48,499 nt of DNA, taken from assembly GCA_903921365.1 (NCBI GenBank), contig CAIXPS010000272.1, positions 1-48,499 on the forward strand, read 5' to 3'. The notes below the pieces were generated by a model that saw only the letters and a program-made list of their open reading frames with translations, was not told where the DNA came from and made no database searches. The translations under genes were made by a program, and so were the position numbers. This stretch comes from an uncultured bacterium (lineage in GTDB: Bacteria > Chloroflexota > Anaerolineae > J036 > Brachytrichaceae). This document shows positions 1 to 9,380 of this stretch, one piece after another (within the stretch, counting starts at the first letter, position 1; every line of letters starts with the position of its first letter).

Positions 1-223
1 CGGAGAGTCAACCACTGAACACACGGAAAGCACGGAACCAGAAAAGACTGATGATCGTGTCTACTTCCGTGTATTCAGTCTTTTCCGTGGTGAAATTCAG
101 AATCCGGAGAGTCAACCACTGAACACACGGAAAGCACGGAACCAGAAAAGACTGATGATCGTGTCTACTTCCGTGTATTCAGTCTTTTCCGTGGTGAAAT
201 TCAGAATCCGGAGAGTCAACCAC
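1..223. repeat. 104-bp direct repeat, two full copies plus 15 bp
   Basis: Copy 1 spans 1-104, copy 2 spans 105-208, and a third copy begins at 209 but keeps only about 15 bases before the sequence diverges. The full copies look identical. Each unit is rich in the words CACGGAA and TTCCGTG and contains an 11-bp inverted repeat (GAAAAGACTGA near 40-50, its complement near 76-86), so each can fold on itself. The array probably continues to the left of the window. The 15-bp stub overlaps the end of the YfhO-like gene and supplies its last codons and stop. It looks like an intergenic repeat family rather than CRISPR, because there are no unique spacers. Confidence 0.9.
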
Positions 224-3137
224 GGAAACGGACAGGGATAAATGACGCCGAATTCATTCGGTAGCCGATCGCGATGCCTGCCAGTATTAGCCAGCAGGCG
301 ATGCCCGCCGCAGTCAGGATCGCCCCGTAATAGACCGATTGCGGCTCATAGGTCATCACGATGTGATGTTTGCCGGGAAGCACCGGAATGGCGCGGAAGA
401 GTTTGTCAATCGGGCTGATCAGCGCGTAGTCGTTGTCGACCTTCGCCGACCATCCCGGATACCACGCATCGCGCACGATGACGTAGCCAGGCGCTTCTGC
501 CTGGATATCGAGCACCATTCTCTCTGGCGCATCCTCCATGATTTTCACTGTTCCCGCGCCGGCAGCGCCGTCGACCAGGCCTGACGTGGTGAGTTCGGTT
601 CCCACAGTGCTACATTCGGCCAGTGCGGCGATGGTTACTCGCGGCGCCGGTCGCAGGTTTTCGTATATCTTGACGTCGCCCGAATGCACTAGTTGCATAG
701 TGAAACTGGCATGAATTTGTTGTGTCTTGAAGGCGCCGCTTGCTTCGTGAATGCTTGTCATTCCGAGAAGCGTCGTGCCCGTGGCTGTTGGAGTCAGCAC
801 CACGCGGGTAGGGGATTGCTGTTTCTGCCACGCAACCCTGACGCCAAAGTAGGGCTGCGTCACGGCGACAGTAGCGCGGATAGCGTCGGTTGCGATCAGG
901 GTGTCGTGGTCATATATGGCGACGTCCAGAAGCGTGTCTCCTGGCGATGCGTTCTGGGAGGTTAGCACAAGCCCGAGGGCGGTCGAGTCAAACGGAGCAA
1001 GGGGCAGGTTCCATGTCGTCGTGATGGCCTGCGGGAACTGAAGGTCGTAGTACACGTTGTCGACAAAAACATCACGCGTTTTGTCGGTGATGATGAAACG
1101 CACCGACATCTGTTCGAGCCACGTGTTGTCTGGGATGGTTTTCAACGCCTCGCGCAGGCGACCATCTGAGGTGCGGGGCTTCGGGTTTCCGTCGCCGCTT
1201 CCTGCGATGAACTGCTGGGTAAAACTCGCATAGCGAGCCAGGGGAAGAAGACCGCCGTCATACCCATCAACGCCCTGAATACGGTAGTACAGCGATAAGT
1301 TTGGCGAAAGGATTTCCTTTTGTTTGGATGCAATCACCCGATCGTACAGCTCGTCGGCGTTGAGTTGATCGTGGTAGATCATACGTTGTTCGACCAAGTC
1401 GCCCGGGTCGAAAAACAAGCCGGATAACGCCAGGACTCGTGACGCCGCCGGGCTGGTGGGATCCGTCAGCGCTTTATCTGCGATGAGGCTGGCCGTGGAT
1501 GGCCTGAGGTCGGTGAGTGCCTGCTCGTCCGACGCGCGGGAGTAGGGCTGAAATTGTGACGCGATAAGGAGTTCGCTTGCCAGCAGGACAACGAAAGGAA
1601 TTCCCGCTATTCTGGCGAACTGACTTGCCTTCATCCTTTGGAGCGTCGCAATGACGACTGTGACTCCGACTGCGCTGGCACACCAGCCGATGATGACCGA
1701 ACTGGCCGGCAGGGTTTTGTATTCTGCTTCTGGCGAAAAACGCGCGCCTGCAAGCAGTCCAGCGACCATGGCGATGCAGAGCAGTAGCCACGCAGCCAGC
1801 CAGGCGCGTTTTTGAGGCGACGTGAGACCGTCACGCAACGCCTGAACGCCATAACCGATCAACATGGGTGCTCCAACGGCAAATAGGATCAACCAGCGTG
1901 TCTGGGCGCGGAACAGGTTAAAACCTGGCATCAGGCGGTAGAGCAGGTTGAAGAGCGGTGTTGCGATCCCAAGCGCCAGAACGACGCCGGAAATCGGCAA
2001 GATGACCGCAATCAGGAACCAGACCGCATCCTCACTTATTGAGCCACACTCTGAACTATTGCCGATCATTGACCGAAGCCGAGGCACAATAGAAACTGCG
2101 CCAAGGAGCGCCAGCGCGATTCCAGTGACACCCAGATAGGTGACATATTCTGGAAAGAGCGGGTCGCCGTAAGTTGGCAGGAGCGCGCGCGCGATGACCC
2201 ATGGGCGCCACGAGAATGAGCCAACCTCGTTGATGGGCAAGCCGCCTGACCGCGCCGATTGCGTGGCAAGTTCCGCGGTTGGCAGGAGCTGTATGGCGGA
2301 CACGAGAGCTGCAAGCCCGATCGAAACGGCGATGACTGTGAAGATTGCCATCATTGTGGTTATGCTGAATCGCGCCTTAGGCTTTGCAAGTGCGCGTGTG
2401 CGTGTACGAGAGATGATGCCAGCAACAGCGATGATTGTGAACGTGAACCCCGCGATCCCCAGCGCGACCATGCAGATATACAGCGACTGCGTATGCCCTG
2501 CCAGCAGTTGCAAGGCGATCAATAGTGACAACAGCGCGATGTGGCTGATGACCGAACGTTTTGTTGGTTTCACTGACCCAAGCAGCGCCAGTTCAAAGGG
2601 GAGCCAGGCAAGCACCTGGAGCTGGTTCAGGTGTTCCACCTGGGCGCCGAGGTATCCACCCAGGCCAAACGAGATTGCGCAGGCAAGTGAGGCGAGCGTG
2701 CCGAGTCGCAGCTGGGTGCGAGCGAGCACAAACATGCCGACGGCGGCGATGCAGAGATGCAGGGCGATGTTCCACGAAACGGCATGCCCAACAGGGAACC
2801 AGGCGGTGAGCACATTCAGGGGGTAAAAGAATCCCGCCTGGGAATTCGCCAGAAACGGCGCCCCCATAAACGTATAGGGGTTCCATAAGGGCAGTGTTCC
2901 TGTGCGTAATGCAGCAGAGGCGTAATCGCGCAACGGATAGAAATAGAGGAGCAAGTCGCCACGAGCGATCACACGGTTTCCCACCGTCAATTTCCATGTC
3001 GCAGCCAGCACGAGGAATAACGCCAGCGCGAAACCCAGCCACGTTAGCCCACTTGTGGAAAACCTGTGGATAGTGTTATGCTTGGGCAGTATAGAATGTG
3101 AATCGGTGTCAAGAGTTTCCGATCGTTGTCGCTTCAT
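216..3137 (-). CDS. YfhO-family multi-spanning membrane protein
   Basis: A 973-residue membrane protein resembling the YfhO family, which are GT-C-like proteins linked in Firmicutes to glycosylation of cell-surface polymers. Residues about 30-52 form the first membrane helix. The loop after it carries the family-like stretch RGDLLLYFYPLRDY, then PLWNPYTFMGAPFLANSQ. Further helices continue to about residue 540. Residues about 550-920 form a large extracytoplasmic part, and a last helix lies near 936-958, after a TYEPQSVYYG motif typical of YfhO tails. The ATG at 3137 gives a basic cytoplasmic N-terminus before the first helix and is divergent from rpsR. The last three codons and stop lie in a copy of the 104-bp repeat. 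Family is fairly sure; the sugar donor and acceptor cannot be told. Confidence 0.8.
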   Translation of the reverse strand: MKRQRSETLDTDSHSILPKHNTIHRFSTSGLTWLGFALALFLVLAATWKLTVGNRVIARGDLLLYFYPLRDYASAALRTGTLPLWNPYTFMGAPFLANSQAGFFYPLNVLTAWFPVGHAVSWNIALHLCIAAVGMFVLARTQLRLGTLASLACAISFGLGGYLGAQVEHLNQLQVLAWLPFELALLGSVKPTKRSVISHIALLSLLIALQLLAGHTQSLYICMVALGIAGFTFTIIAVAGIISRTRTRALAKPKARFSITTMMAIFTVIAVSIGLAALVSAIQLLPTAELATQSARSGGLPINEVGSFSWRPWVIARALLPTYGDPLFPEYVTYLGVTGIALALLGAVSIVPRLRSMIGNSSECGSISEDAVWFLIAVILPISGVVLALGIATPLFNLLYRLMPGFNLFRAQTRWLILFAVGAPMLIGYGVQALRDGLTSPQKRAWLAAWLLLCIAMVAGLLAGARFSPEAEYKTLPASSVIIGWCASAVGVTVVIATLQRMKASQFARIAGIPFVVLLASELLIASQFQPYSRASDEQALTDLRPSTASLIADKALTDPTSPAASRVLALSGLFFDPGDLVEQRMIYHDQLNADELYDRVIASKQKEILSPNLSLYYRIQGVDGYDGGLLPLARYASFTQQFIAGSGDGNPKPRTSDGRLREALKTIPDNTWLEQMSVRFIITDKTRDVFVDNVYYDLQFPQAITTTWNLPLAPFDSTALGLVLTSQNASPGDTLLDVAIYDHDTLIATDAIRATVAVTQPYFGVRVAWQKQQSPTRVVLTPTATGTTLLGMTSIHEASGAFKTQQIHASFTMQLVHSGDVKIYENLRPAPRVTIAALAECSTVGTELTTSGLVDGAAGAGTVKIMEDAPERMVLDIQAEAPGYVIVRDAWYPGWSAKVDNDYALISPIDKLFRAIPVLPGKHHIVMTYEPQSVYYGAILTAAGIACWLILAGIAIGYRMNSASFIPVRFRG
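3054..3073 (-). other. Pair of DnaA-box-like 9-mers inside a coding region
   Basis: TGTGGAAAA (3054-3062) and TGTGGATAG (3065-3073) read on the minus strand as TTTTCCACA and CTATCCACA, close to the DnaA-box consensus TTATCCACA, with starts 11 bp apart. They lie within the N-terminal codons of the YfhO-like gene, near the divergent promoter region of rpsR. Two matches this close are notable, but the sequence is also constrained by coding, so chance is quite possible. Confidence 0.3.
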
Positions 3138-3244
3138 CGCAATGATTGTAAACTGAACCTGTCATCGAGTGTAAATAGTGGTAAAATCACTTGCCCGATA
3201 CGGAAGGCAACTTTATCACGCATATTAGAGGTCAAGGAGCAGCA

Positions 3245-3583
3245 GTGGAAGATAATATCCCAGGCGCAATCGGCGCCGAAGATGATGGTTCGGATTCGCC
3301 CTCGCGCAATCGAGGTAAGCGACCATTCCGGAGCAACTCGAATAGTTATGATCGAAACGCGGTGCGCCCTAAGCGCATCGATGAGTTTGCCACAACCGGC
3401 ACTGTGCCAGATTATAAAGATTATGAGAAGCTGCGCCGGTATGTGAATCCGCAGGGCAAAATCCTGCCGCGCCGCCGATCCGGGTTGAACGCCAAAAATC
3501 AGCGTTTGCTTGCCCGCGCCATTAAGCGCGCGCGCCACCTGGCGCTGCTGCCGATTGCCGGCGCAACGCCGACCTGGATGTAG
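3245..3583 (+). CDS. rpsR: 30S ribosomal protein S18
   Basis: S18 binds 16S rRNA with S6 on the platform of the small subunit. The 112-residue product has an acidic then basic N-terminal extension of about 40 residues, followed by the conserved core [20 protein letters not shown], then [20 protein letters not shown] and ARHLALLPI. The start is taken as GTG at 3245 because AAGGAG lies at 3234-3239, five to six bases upstream; an in-frame ATG at 3191 lacks such a site and would add residues unlike S18. rpmG follows after 21 bases. The usual neighbours rpsF and ssb are not present; the gene starts divergently from the YfhO-like gene. Confidence 0.93.
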   Translation: MEDNIPGAIGAEDDGSDSPSRNRGKRPFRSNSNSYDRNAVRPKRIDEFATTGTVPDYKDYEKLRRYVNPQGKILPRRRSGLNAKNQRLLARAIKRARHLALLPIAGATPTWM

Positions 3584-3604
3584 TCACAAAGAGAGGCAAT
3601 AGCC

Positions 3605-3769
3605 ATGGCAAAGAAAAAAGGAAACCGCGTCGTTATCAAGCTGAAGAGCGCCGAGAGCGGACATGTCTACTGGTCAGAGAAGAATCGCAAGAATGACACT
3701 GGCCGGCTTGAGATTCGCCGCTATGATCCGACGCTGCGCAAGCACGTCGTCTACAAAGAAGAGAAGTAG
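3605..3769 (+). CDS. rpmG: 50S ribosomal protein L33, cysteine-free type
   Basis: A 54-residue protein of the large subunit. It begins [15 protein letters not shown] and continues [19 protein letters not shown], then [18 protein letters not shown], which matches the L33 pattern of E. coli closely. It has no cysteine, so it is the zinc-independent (C-minus) form. A purine-rich AGAGAGGCAAT leader precedes the ATG, 21 bases after the rpsR stop, so the two are almost certainly co-transcribed. The basic composition and length fit the family exactly. Confidence 0.95.
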   Translation: MAKKKGNRVVIKLKSAESGHVYWSEKNRKNDTGRLEIRRYDPTLRKHVVYKEEK

Positions 3770-3777
3770 CAGAGAAG

Positions 3778-3849
3778 AGAGATTGGAGATTTGGGATTAG
3801 GGATTAGAGACTCCAATCTCCAATCTCCAATCTCCAATCTCCAATCTCT
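3778..3849. repeat. Five-copy TCCAATC heptamer array forming a hairpin after rpmG
   Basis: TCCAATC is repeated five times at 3812-3846. A perfect 12-bp inverted repeat, AGAGATTGGAGA at 3778-3789 and TCTCCAATCTCT at 3838-3849, brackets the array, with two GGGATTAG-like words in between. The purine-rich left arm can pair with several registers of the array. It fills the space between the convergent rpmG and sucD, so it may serve as a two-way terminator, although neither side carries a clear T-run. Heptamer number is likely to vary between strains. Confidence 0.8.
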
Positions 3850-3861
3850 AGTCCCTCTTTC

Positions 3862-4722
3862 CTACCTCAACAAGTCCGGAATCTGTGTCGGCAGGTCCGC
3901 CATTTTGATCCCGGCAGCCTGCATCGCCGTTACTTTCCCCTGCGCAGTCCCCATGCCGCCTTCGATGATGGCGCCGGCGTGACCCATGCGCTTACCTTCT
4001 GGGGCCGCTCGCCCGGCGATAAAGCCAGCCATCGGTTTCTTTACATGATCTTTGACGTAAGCGGCAGCAATTTCCTCGTCTGAGCCGCCGATTTCACCAA
4101 TCATGACGATCTTCTCCGTCTGCGGGTCTTCGTTAAACAACTTGATGGCGTCGAGGAAGTCCAGGCCGTGCACCGGGTCGCCGCCGATCCCGACGCAGGT
4201 GCTTTGCCCCATACCGCTCTGGGTCAGCGCATTAATGACTTCGTAGGTGAGTGTGCCGCTGCGCGACACCAGTCCCACGTTGCCCGGTTTGCAGATGGAT
4301 GCGGGGATGATGCCAATTTTGGCCTGTCCTGGCGTGATCAGGCCGGGGCAGTTGGGGCCAATCAGAATCACATCGAGCGTGTCGAGATAGGCGCGCACGC
4401 GGATCATATCCTGGACGGCAACGCCTTCGGTGATGCAGATGATCAGATGGATGCCGGCGTCTGCGGCTTCGAGAATTGCATCGGGCGCGAACCGGGCAGG
4501 CACGTAGATGACTGATGCATTTGCCCCGGTCTCCCGCACAGCCTGACCGACCGTGTCGAACACCGGCACACCGTAATCTGTTTTCAAGCCGCCTTTTCCA
4601 GGGGTGACGCCGCCGACGATTATCGAACTGTATGCCTGCATCTGGCGGGCGTGGAAATCTCCTTCGCGGCCGGTGATGCCCTGAACGATCAAGCGTGTGT
4701 TGCGATCTGCAAGAATAGCCAT
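3862..4722 (-). CDS. sucD: Succinyl-CoA synthetase (ADP-forming), alpha subunit
   Basis: Catalyses, with SucC, the interconversion of succinyl-CoA, phosphate and ADP with succinate, CoA and ATP in the TCA cycle; cytosolic. The 286 residues match family length (E. coli 289). The N-terminal CoA-binding Rossmann domain holds the stretch [20 protein letters not shown] and GGVTPGKGG. The phosphorylated active-site histidine is His248 in [10 protein letters not shown], with the glycine-rich [10 protein letters not shown] loop after it. The gene starts 15 bases after hisIE, with AGGGA upstream of the ATG, and is the last gene of the train. Its partner sucC lies more than 5.6 kb upstream, on the other side of the whole his operon. 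Confidence 0.95.
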   Translation of the reverse strand: MAILADRNTRLIVQGITGREGDFHARQMQAYSSIIVGGVTPGKGGLKTDYGVPVFDTVGQAVRETGANASVIYVPARFAPDAILEAADAGIHLIICITEGVAVQDMIRVRAYLDTLDVILIGPNCPGLITPGQAKIGIIPASICKPGNVGLVSRSGTLTYEVINALTQSGMGQSTCVGIGGDPVHGLDFLDAIKLFNEDPQTEKIVMIGEIGGSDEEIAAAYVKDHVKKPMAGFIAGRAAPEGKRMGHAGAIIEGGMGTAQGKVTAMQAAGIKMADLPTQIPDLLR

Positions 4723-4737
4723 TATTTACAATCCCTT

Positions 4738-5397
4738 TTATGTGTTGGACGGATAGTGTCTGTCGCTCAGTCGTTGAACGACTTGTCGAAGCGACACATT
4801 GCGTTCGTTTAACAGGACTAACAGGTGATAGATCAGGTCAGCGGATTCATCGATCAGTCGATCGTCATCCTGGGCAACGCCAGCCATTGCGACCTCCAAC
4901 CCTTCTTCGCCCACTTTTTGTGCGATCTTGTGTCGCCCCTTGGCGAACAACCGCGCTGTATAGCTGCTGTCGGGTGAGGCGGTGCGGCGTTGGGCGATGA
5001 TCCCGGCGAGTTCATCGATGAAACCTGCCGCCGGCCCTGTCTCGGCTGTGCCGATGGCTTTGTCGATGGCTTTGCCATCCAGGATCTGCCAGAAACAGCT
5101 TTCTTTGCCTGTGTGGCAGGTTGGGCCAGCCGGTTCTGCGCGAATCAGGAGGGCATCGCTATCACAATCCGCACGTAGCTCGCGCACACGCAGCACGTTG
5201 CCGCTGGTTGCGCCCTTGTGCCATAGCTCCTGGCGGCTGCGCGAGTAGAACCACACTTCGCCGTTATTCAGTGTTAATTCGAGAGACTCGGGGTTCATCC
5301 AGCCGAGCATCAGGACGCGACCCGTGATCGCATCCTGGACGATGGCGGCTATCAGCCCGTTCGCATCGTATTTGAGAGTGGTTGACATCGGGGTCAT
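4738..5397 (-). CDS. hisIE: Phosphoribosyl-AMP cyclohydrolase / phosphoribosyl-ATP pyrophosphatase
   Basis: Bifunctional enzyme for the second and third steps of histidine synthesis. The N-terminal HisI domain (about residues 5-110) shows [18 protein letters not shown], the signature [16 protein letters not shown], and zinc/metal residues in [10 protein letters not shown] and [11 protein letters not shown]. The C-terminal HisE domain (about 125-215) shows [20 protein letters not shown], then EGLEVA and the metal-binding [13 protein letters not shown]. The length of 219 residues is usual for the fusion. Starts at residue 1 (5397) or 4 (5388) are both possible. It follows hisF by 30 bases and precedes sucD by 15. 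Confidence 0.95.
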   Translation of the reverse strand: MTPMSTTLKYDANGLIAAIVQDAITGRVLMLGWMNPESLELTLNNGEVWFYSRSRQELWHKGATSGNVLRVRELRADCDSDALLIRAEPAGPTCHTGKESCFWQILDGKAIDKAIGTAETGPAAGFIDELAGIIAQRRTASPDSSYTARLFAKGRHKIAQKVGEEGLEVAMAGVAQDDDRLIDESADLIYHLLVLLNERNVSLRQVVQRLSDRHYPSNT

Positions 5398-5427
5398 TAT
5401 AGGCGGTAAGGCATGCCAGCAAGGGCG

Positions 5428-6186
5428 CTACAGGCGCACGGGGATGCCTCTGCCCGCAAGATATTCCTTTACCTCGCGGACGCGAAAGGTTTTGTAATGG
5501 AACACCGATGCTGCCAGCACGGCGCTCGCGCCTGCGGCGATGGCGTCATAGAAGTGTTCTAATTTTCCTGCGCCGCCGGAGGCGATGACTGGAATGTTGA
5601 GAGCGTGACTGAGTGTGTGGAGCAATGGAAGATCATAGCCATCCTGTCGACCGTCCGTGTCCATACTGGTCAGCAGTATCTCGCCGGCGCCGCGCGCTTC
5701 AGCCTCAATGGCCCACTTCACCGCGTCCAACTCGGTCGGCACGCGCCCGCCATTCAGGTAGACGCGCCAGCCATTGATGGAGCTATCCGCCTTTGCGTCG
5801 ATGGCGACAACCACGCACTGCGCGCCAAATCGATAAGCCGCCTCGTTGATGAGGGTGGGGTTGCGCACCGCCGAGCTGTTGATGCTGATCTTGTCCGCGC
5901 CTGCCAGCAGCAACTCGCGAAAATCCTCCGGCGCGCGCACACCGCCGCCAATCGTGAACGGGATGAACACCTCGTCCGCCACTCGGCGCGCCATTTCGAT
6001 GGTCGTGCCGCGGCCTTCGTGCGAGGCCATGATGTCGAGAAATACCAGTTCGTCGGCGCGTTCATCGTTGTAGATGCGCGCCTGTTCGACGGGGTCGCCG
6101 GCGTCGCGCAGATTGACGAAATTGACCCCTTTGACGACGCGTCCATTGGCAACGTCGAAACAGGGAATGATCCGTTTGGCTAACAT
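5428..6186 (-). CDS. hisF: Imidazole glycerol phosphate synthase, cyclase subunit
   Basis: Closes the imidazole ring from PRFAR and the ammonia delivered by HisH, giving imidazole glycerol phosphate and AICAR. The 252 residues fold as a beta-alpha barrel. The catalytic aspartates are seen in [15 protein letters not shown] (Asp10 or 11 region) and [10 protein letters not shown]. Phosphate-binding loops are visible as [18 protein letters not shown], and [12 protein letters not shown], with [19 protein letters not shown] between them. It lies 8 bases after hisA, so translation is probably coupled. Confidence 0.96.
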   Translation of the reverse strand: MLAKRIIPCFDVANGRVVKGVNFVNLRDAGDPVEQARIYNDERADELVFLDIMASHEGRGTTIEMARRVADEVFIPFTIGGGVRAPEDFRELLLAGADKISINSSAVRNPTLINEAAYRFGAQCVVVAIDAKADSSINGWRVYLNGGRVPTELDAVKWAIEAEARGAGEILLTSMDTDGRQDGYDLPLLHTLSHALNIPVIASGGAGKLEHFYDAIAAGASAVLAASVFHYKTFRVREVKEYLAGRGIPVRL

Positions 6187-6194
6187 GCGTTCCT

Positions 6195-6938
6195 CTAATA
6201 TCCCTTCGCTGCTTCGATGGATTCGCGCAACGATAGCGTGCCTTCATACAAAGACCGACCAATGATGACGCCTGCCACACCGCGATGGGCGTACATCAAA
6301 AGCTCCTTGATGTCGTCAAGGTTGCGCACCCCTCCGGAAGCAATGATCTGCAACTCGGTAAGCTGTGCCAGAGCGCCGGTCATCTCCGCCGCCGGGCCTG
6401 TCATCATGCCGTCACGCCCGACCTCGGTGTAGAGCGCGTGCACCACACCCATTTGGTGCATTAAAACGCCCAGTTCCGCTGCGGGCATTTGAGTGCTCTG
6501 TTTCCAGCCGCGGGTCACGATCATGCCGTCGCGCGAATCCAACCCGATCACGACGCGTTCCGCGCCGTAACGCGCCAGTGTTTCTGATACAAGGCGGGGA
6601 TCTTCAGCAGCCGCAGTTCCAAGCACGACGCGGTCAGCGCCGGCGTCAAACGCAGCCTTTATATCTTCGATCGTGCGCAGTCCGCCGCCAAATTGAACCT
6701 TGATTTTGATGCTTGAGGCGATCGCGGAAAGCGCCTGCCGGTTGGGGCGACCGGTCGCAGCGTCGCCAAATGCGCCGTCAAGGTTCACCACATGCAGCCA
6801 TGATGCGCCCTCACTCGCCCAGCGATTCGCGACGGCAATCGGGTCCTGTGAATAGGTTGTCTGTTGCGCCGGGTCGCCTTGCTTCAAGCGGACGACGTTG
6901 CCGTTGCGGATATCGATTGCGGCATAAACCGTAAACAT
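6195..6938 (-). CDS. hisA: ProFAR isomerase
   Basis: Isomerises ProFAR to PRFAR by an Amadori rearrangement, the fourth step of histidine synthesis. The 247-residue barrel has the general base in [17 protein letters not shown] (Asp8) and the general acid in [11 protein letters not shown]. Phosphate-binding loops are [15 protein letters not shown] and [13 protein letters not shown], and [13 protein letters not shown] is also typical. The ATG overlaps the hisH stop by one base (TGATG on the minus strand), which is a classic coupled start. A PriA-type dual role is not indicated, since a full his set but no trp gene is near. Confidence 0.96.
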   Translation of the reverse strand: MFTVYAAIDIRNGNVVRLKQGDPAQQTTYSQDPIAVANRWASEGASWLHVVNLDGAFGDAATGRPNRQALSAIASSIKIKVQFGGGLRTIEDIKAAFDAGADRVVLGTAAAEDPRLVSETLARYGAERVVIGLDSRDGMIVTRGWKQSTQMPAAELGVLMHQMGVVHALYTEVGRDGMMTGPAAEMTGALAQLTELQIIASGGVRNLDDIKELLMYAHRGVAGVIIGRSLYEGTLSLRESIEAAKGY

Positions 6939-7573
6939 CAGGCTGCCTCCACAAAGTTTCGGAGTATTCGCAGACCCACATCCTGGCTTTTCTCCGGGTG
7001 GAACTGGATACCCCAGATTCTGTCTTTTGCGACGATAGACGCGAAGTCATACCCGTAATAGGTGGTTGTCACCACGTAGGCGGGATCGTCAACGACCGGG
7101 TGATACGAGTGCACAAAGTAGGCGTAGCCGCCGCGCGGCACGCCGGCAAGCAGTGGATGTTCCTGCGCCGGTTCTATCTGATTCCAGCCAATGTGCGGCA
7201 CTTTCAGGTGGAGAACGGATGGGTCAGCACCGGCAAGCGCGTCAAACTTAAAACGCACGATGCGGCCTGGAATGAGACCCAGCCCGCTCCACTCGCCCAT
7301 CTCCAGACCCACATCAAACAGCAACTGCATGCCGACGCAGATGCCCAGCAGGGGTTTACCCGATCGCCCAATCTGCTGCAACGGCTCAAACAGGCCTCTA
7401 TCGATGAGCCCCTGACGGCAATCGGCAAAAGCGCCGACGCCGGGGAGCACGATCTTATCGGCGCTCTCAATGATTCGAATATCGCTGGTTAACACGGGCT
7501 GCGTGCCGACGTGTTCCAGCGCTTTGCACACATTGCGCAGGTTGCCTGCGCCATAATCAATCACTGCAATCAT
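6938..7573 (-). CDS. hisH: Imidazole glycerol phosphate synthase, glutaminase subunit
   Basis: Class I glutamine amidotransferase that supplies ammonia to HisF. With the ATG at 7573 the product is 211 residues and begins MIAVIDYGAGNLRNV, the usual HisH start; an upstream in-frame start at 7603 adds ten residues overlapping hisB and is less likely. The triad is Cys79 (GICVGMQL), His192 and Glu194 (QFHPEK), and the oxyanion loop is PGVGAF at 44-49. It begins 19 bases after hisB and its stop overlaps the hisA start. Confidence 0.95.
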   Translation of the reverse strand: MIAVIDYGAGNLRNVCKALEHVGTQPVLTSDIRIIESADKIVLPGVGAFADCRQGLIDRGLFEPLQQIGRSGKPLLGICVGMQLLFDVGLEMGEWSGLGLIPGRIVRFKFDALAGADPSVLHLKVPHIGWNQIEPAQEHPLLAGVPRGGYAYFVHSYHPVVDDPAYVVTTTYYGYDFASIVAKDRIWGIQFHPEKSQDVGLRILRNFVEAA

Positions 7574-7592
7574 GGTTTCAGGTTTCCTGTAA

Positions 7593-8183
7593 CTAGATAA
7601 CACCTTTGGTGGATGGAATGCCTGCTCGGCGCGGATCTAGGGTCGTTGCCGCGCTCAACGCGCGGCCAAGCGCCTTGAACAAGGCTTCCGCTTTGTGGTG
7701 GTCGTCGCGGCCATACAGCACGCGCGCGTGCAGATTCATGCGGGCGTGCACCGAGATCGACTCGAAGACATGCGCGATGAGCGACGATGACAGGGCGCCG
7801 ATGTGATCCTGCGTGAACTCTGCTGTGAACACACAATAGGGTCGCCCGCTGAGATCGACGATCACTTGAGCGAGTGATTCATCCATGGTGACAAACGCAT
7901 CAGCCATGCGCGCGATGCCGGCGCGGTTGCCCAGCGCCTGGTCGATAGCTTGCCCCAGCGAGATCGCGACGTCTTCGACCGTGTGGTGTTCGTCAATGTG
8001 CAGGTCGCCCGTGGCATTTATGGAGAGATCAAATAGGCCATGGTGGGCGACATGGTGGAGCATGTGATCGTAAAAGCCGATGCCGGTATGGATATCGGCC
8101 TGACCGACGCCGTCAAGGTTCAACAGGACTGCAACATCCGTTTCTTTTGTGACACGATGAATCTCACCCGTTCGACCACTCAC
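7593..8183 (-). CDS. hisB: Imidazoleglycerol-phosphate dehydratase
   Basis: Manganese enzyme that dehydrates imidazole glycerol phosphate to imidazole acetol phosphate. The 196-residue protein is the monofunctional form, without the HAD phosphatase domain of the E. coli fusion. Metal-binding histidine motifs are [25 protein letters not shown] and the C-terminal [17 protein letters not shown]. The early [18 protein letters not shown] stretch is typical. It lies 38 bases after hisC. No separate histidinol-phosphate phosphatase gene is in the cluster, so that step must be coded elsewhere. Confidence 0.96.
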   Translation of the reverse strand: MSGRTGEIHRVTKETDVAVLLNLDGVGQADIHTGIGFYDHMLHHVAHHGLFDLSINATGDLHIDEHHTVEDVAISLGQAIDQALGNRAGIARMADAFVTMDESLAQVIVDLSGRPYCVFTAEFTQDHIGALSSSLIAHVFESISVHARMNLHARVLYGRDDHHKAEALFKALGRALSAATTLDPRRAGIPSTKGVI

Positions 8184-8221
8184 GTTTTGCTCCTTTACAC
8201 ACGCCTACGGCGAGTACACAT

Positions 8222-9331
8222 CTACACATCCAGACTTTGTATCGCACTCAAGACGCGATCCGTATCTTCCGGGCGTCCGACGCTGATCCGGATGCAATCG
8301 CGCAGTCCCGCGCGATCGAAGTAACGCACGAGGATACCGCGCTGTTCAAACGCCTGTTTCAACCCTTTTGCGTTCCTGAACCCGGTCATTCGTTCGGCGA
8401 TGCGACATAACAGGAAATTCGCGTCGCTGGGACACACGCGCACGCATTCGAACTGACTGAGCCCTTCGCCCAGCCGGCTGCGCTCCGCGATGAGCTTGCC
8501 GACCACGTCGCGCAGGTACTCCGGGTCGCTCAGTGCTGCGATGGCCGCGATGCTGCCAGCCACATTCGGCGTATAGGGCTGTTTGATCTTCCACAGATGT
8601 TTAATTACATTCAATGGGAAAACCCCATACCCGACGCGCAACCCCGCCAGTCCGGCGAGCTTGCTGAAAGTGCGCAAAATGATCAGGTTGTCGTAGCGCT
8701 GCACCCAGTCGGCGCGGCTCGGCTGTGTGCTGAAATCGATATAGGCTTCGTCAAGCACAACGACGACCGGGAGATCCAACAGGTGTTTGATATCCTCGTC
8801 CTGCACCGATGACCCGTCCGGGTTGTTTGGGTTCGTGACAAACAACAGCTTCGGGCGCGCGGTGTTGTTGACGGCCATGCTTATCGCGTCCACATCTATG
8901 GAGAAGTCGCTGCGGCGCGGCACGCCCACGTACTGCGCGTTCACGACGTCTGCCTCGAAGCGATACATTCCAAACGTGGGCGGCAGATCGAACACGGCGT
9001 CGCCTGGCTCGATGAAGGCGCGACCGATGATGTCGATCAATTCGTCGGCGCCGGAACCGCACAGGATGTGCTCGGCTGGAACGTCAATAAACGCTGCTAT
9101 TGCTTCGCGCAGTGCGGCTTGAGCGGGATCGGGATAGATATGCAGCGTATCTGCGGCGGAGATGGCTGCCAGCGCGCGCGGCGACGGCCCGTATGGGTTC
9201 TCGTTCGCGTCCAGCTTCACGATCTCATCGCGCGTCAGTCCCAGCCGCTTCGACAGGACATCGAACGGGACAATCGGGGTGTATGGACTCATCGAGCGCA
9301 GGTGTGGCGCGATTAACTTTTCAACGTTCAT
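8222..9331 (-). CDS. hisC: Histidinol-phosphate aminotransferase
   Basis: PLP enzyme of fold type I that transaminates imidazole acetol phosphate with glutamate. Starting at the ATG at 9331 gives 369 residues beginning MNVEKLIAPHLRSM; an ATG at 9373 would add 14 residues that overlap nothing useful and is less likely. The substrate motif KLDANENPYGPSP lies at 39-51, the Asn/Asp pair in VTNPNNPDG and VLDEAYIDF, the Schiff-base lysine is Lys224 in RTFSKLAGLAGLR, and the phosphate-binding Arg is in IRISVG near the end. It follows hisG by 49 bases, the widest gap inside the his set. Confidence 0.95.
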   Translation of the reverse strand: MNVEKLIAPHLRSMSPYTPIVPFDVLSKRLGLTRDEIVKLDANENPYGPSPRALAAISAADTLHIYPDPAQAALREAIAAFIDVPAEHILCGSGADELIDIIGRAFIEPGDAVFDLPPTFGMYRFEADVVNAQYVGVPRRSDFSIDVDAISMAVNNTARPKLLFVTNPNNPDGSSVQDEDIKHLLDLPVVVVLDEAYIDFSTQPSRADWVQRYDNLIILRTFSKLAGLAGLRVGYGVFPLNVIKHLWKIKQPYTPNVAGSIAAIAALSDPEYLRDVVGKLIAERSRLGEGLSQFECVRVCPSDANFLLCRIAERMTGFRNAKGLKQAFEQRGILVRYFDRAGLRDCIRISVGRPEDTDRVLSAIQSLDV

Positions 9332-9380
9332 ATAGGGTGTGTGCCGGAGTGCACTGGCAGACAGTTGACGCACGAGCGCA

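Noticed and set aside
1-223. Insertion-sequence end or attachment site
   Set aside because: No transposase or integrase is nearby and no target-site duplication could be seen; a plain intergenic repeat explains it.
2194-2826. A 210-residue plus-strand open frame
   Set aside because: Antisense of the helices of the YfhO-like protein; composition reflects the complement of hydrophobic codons.
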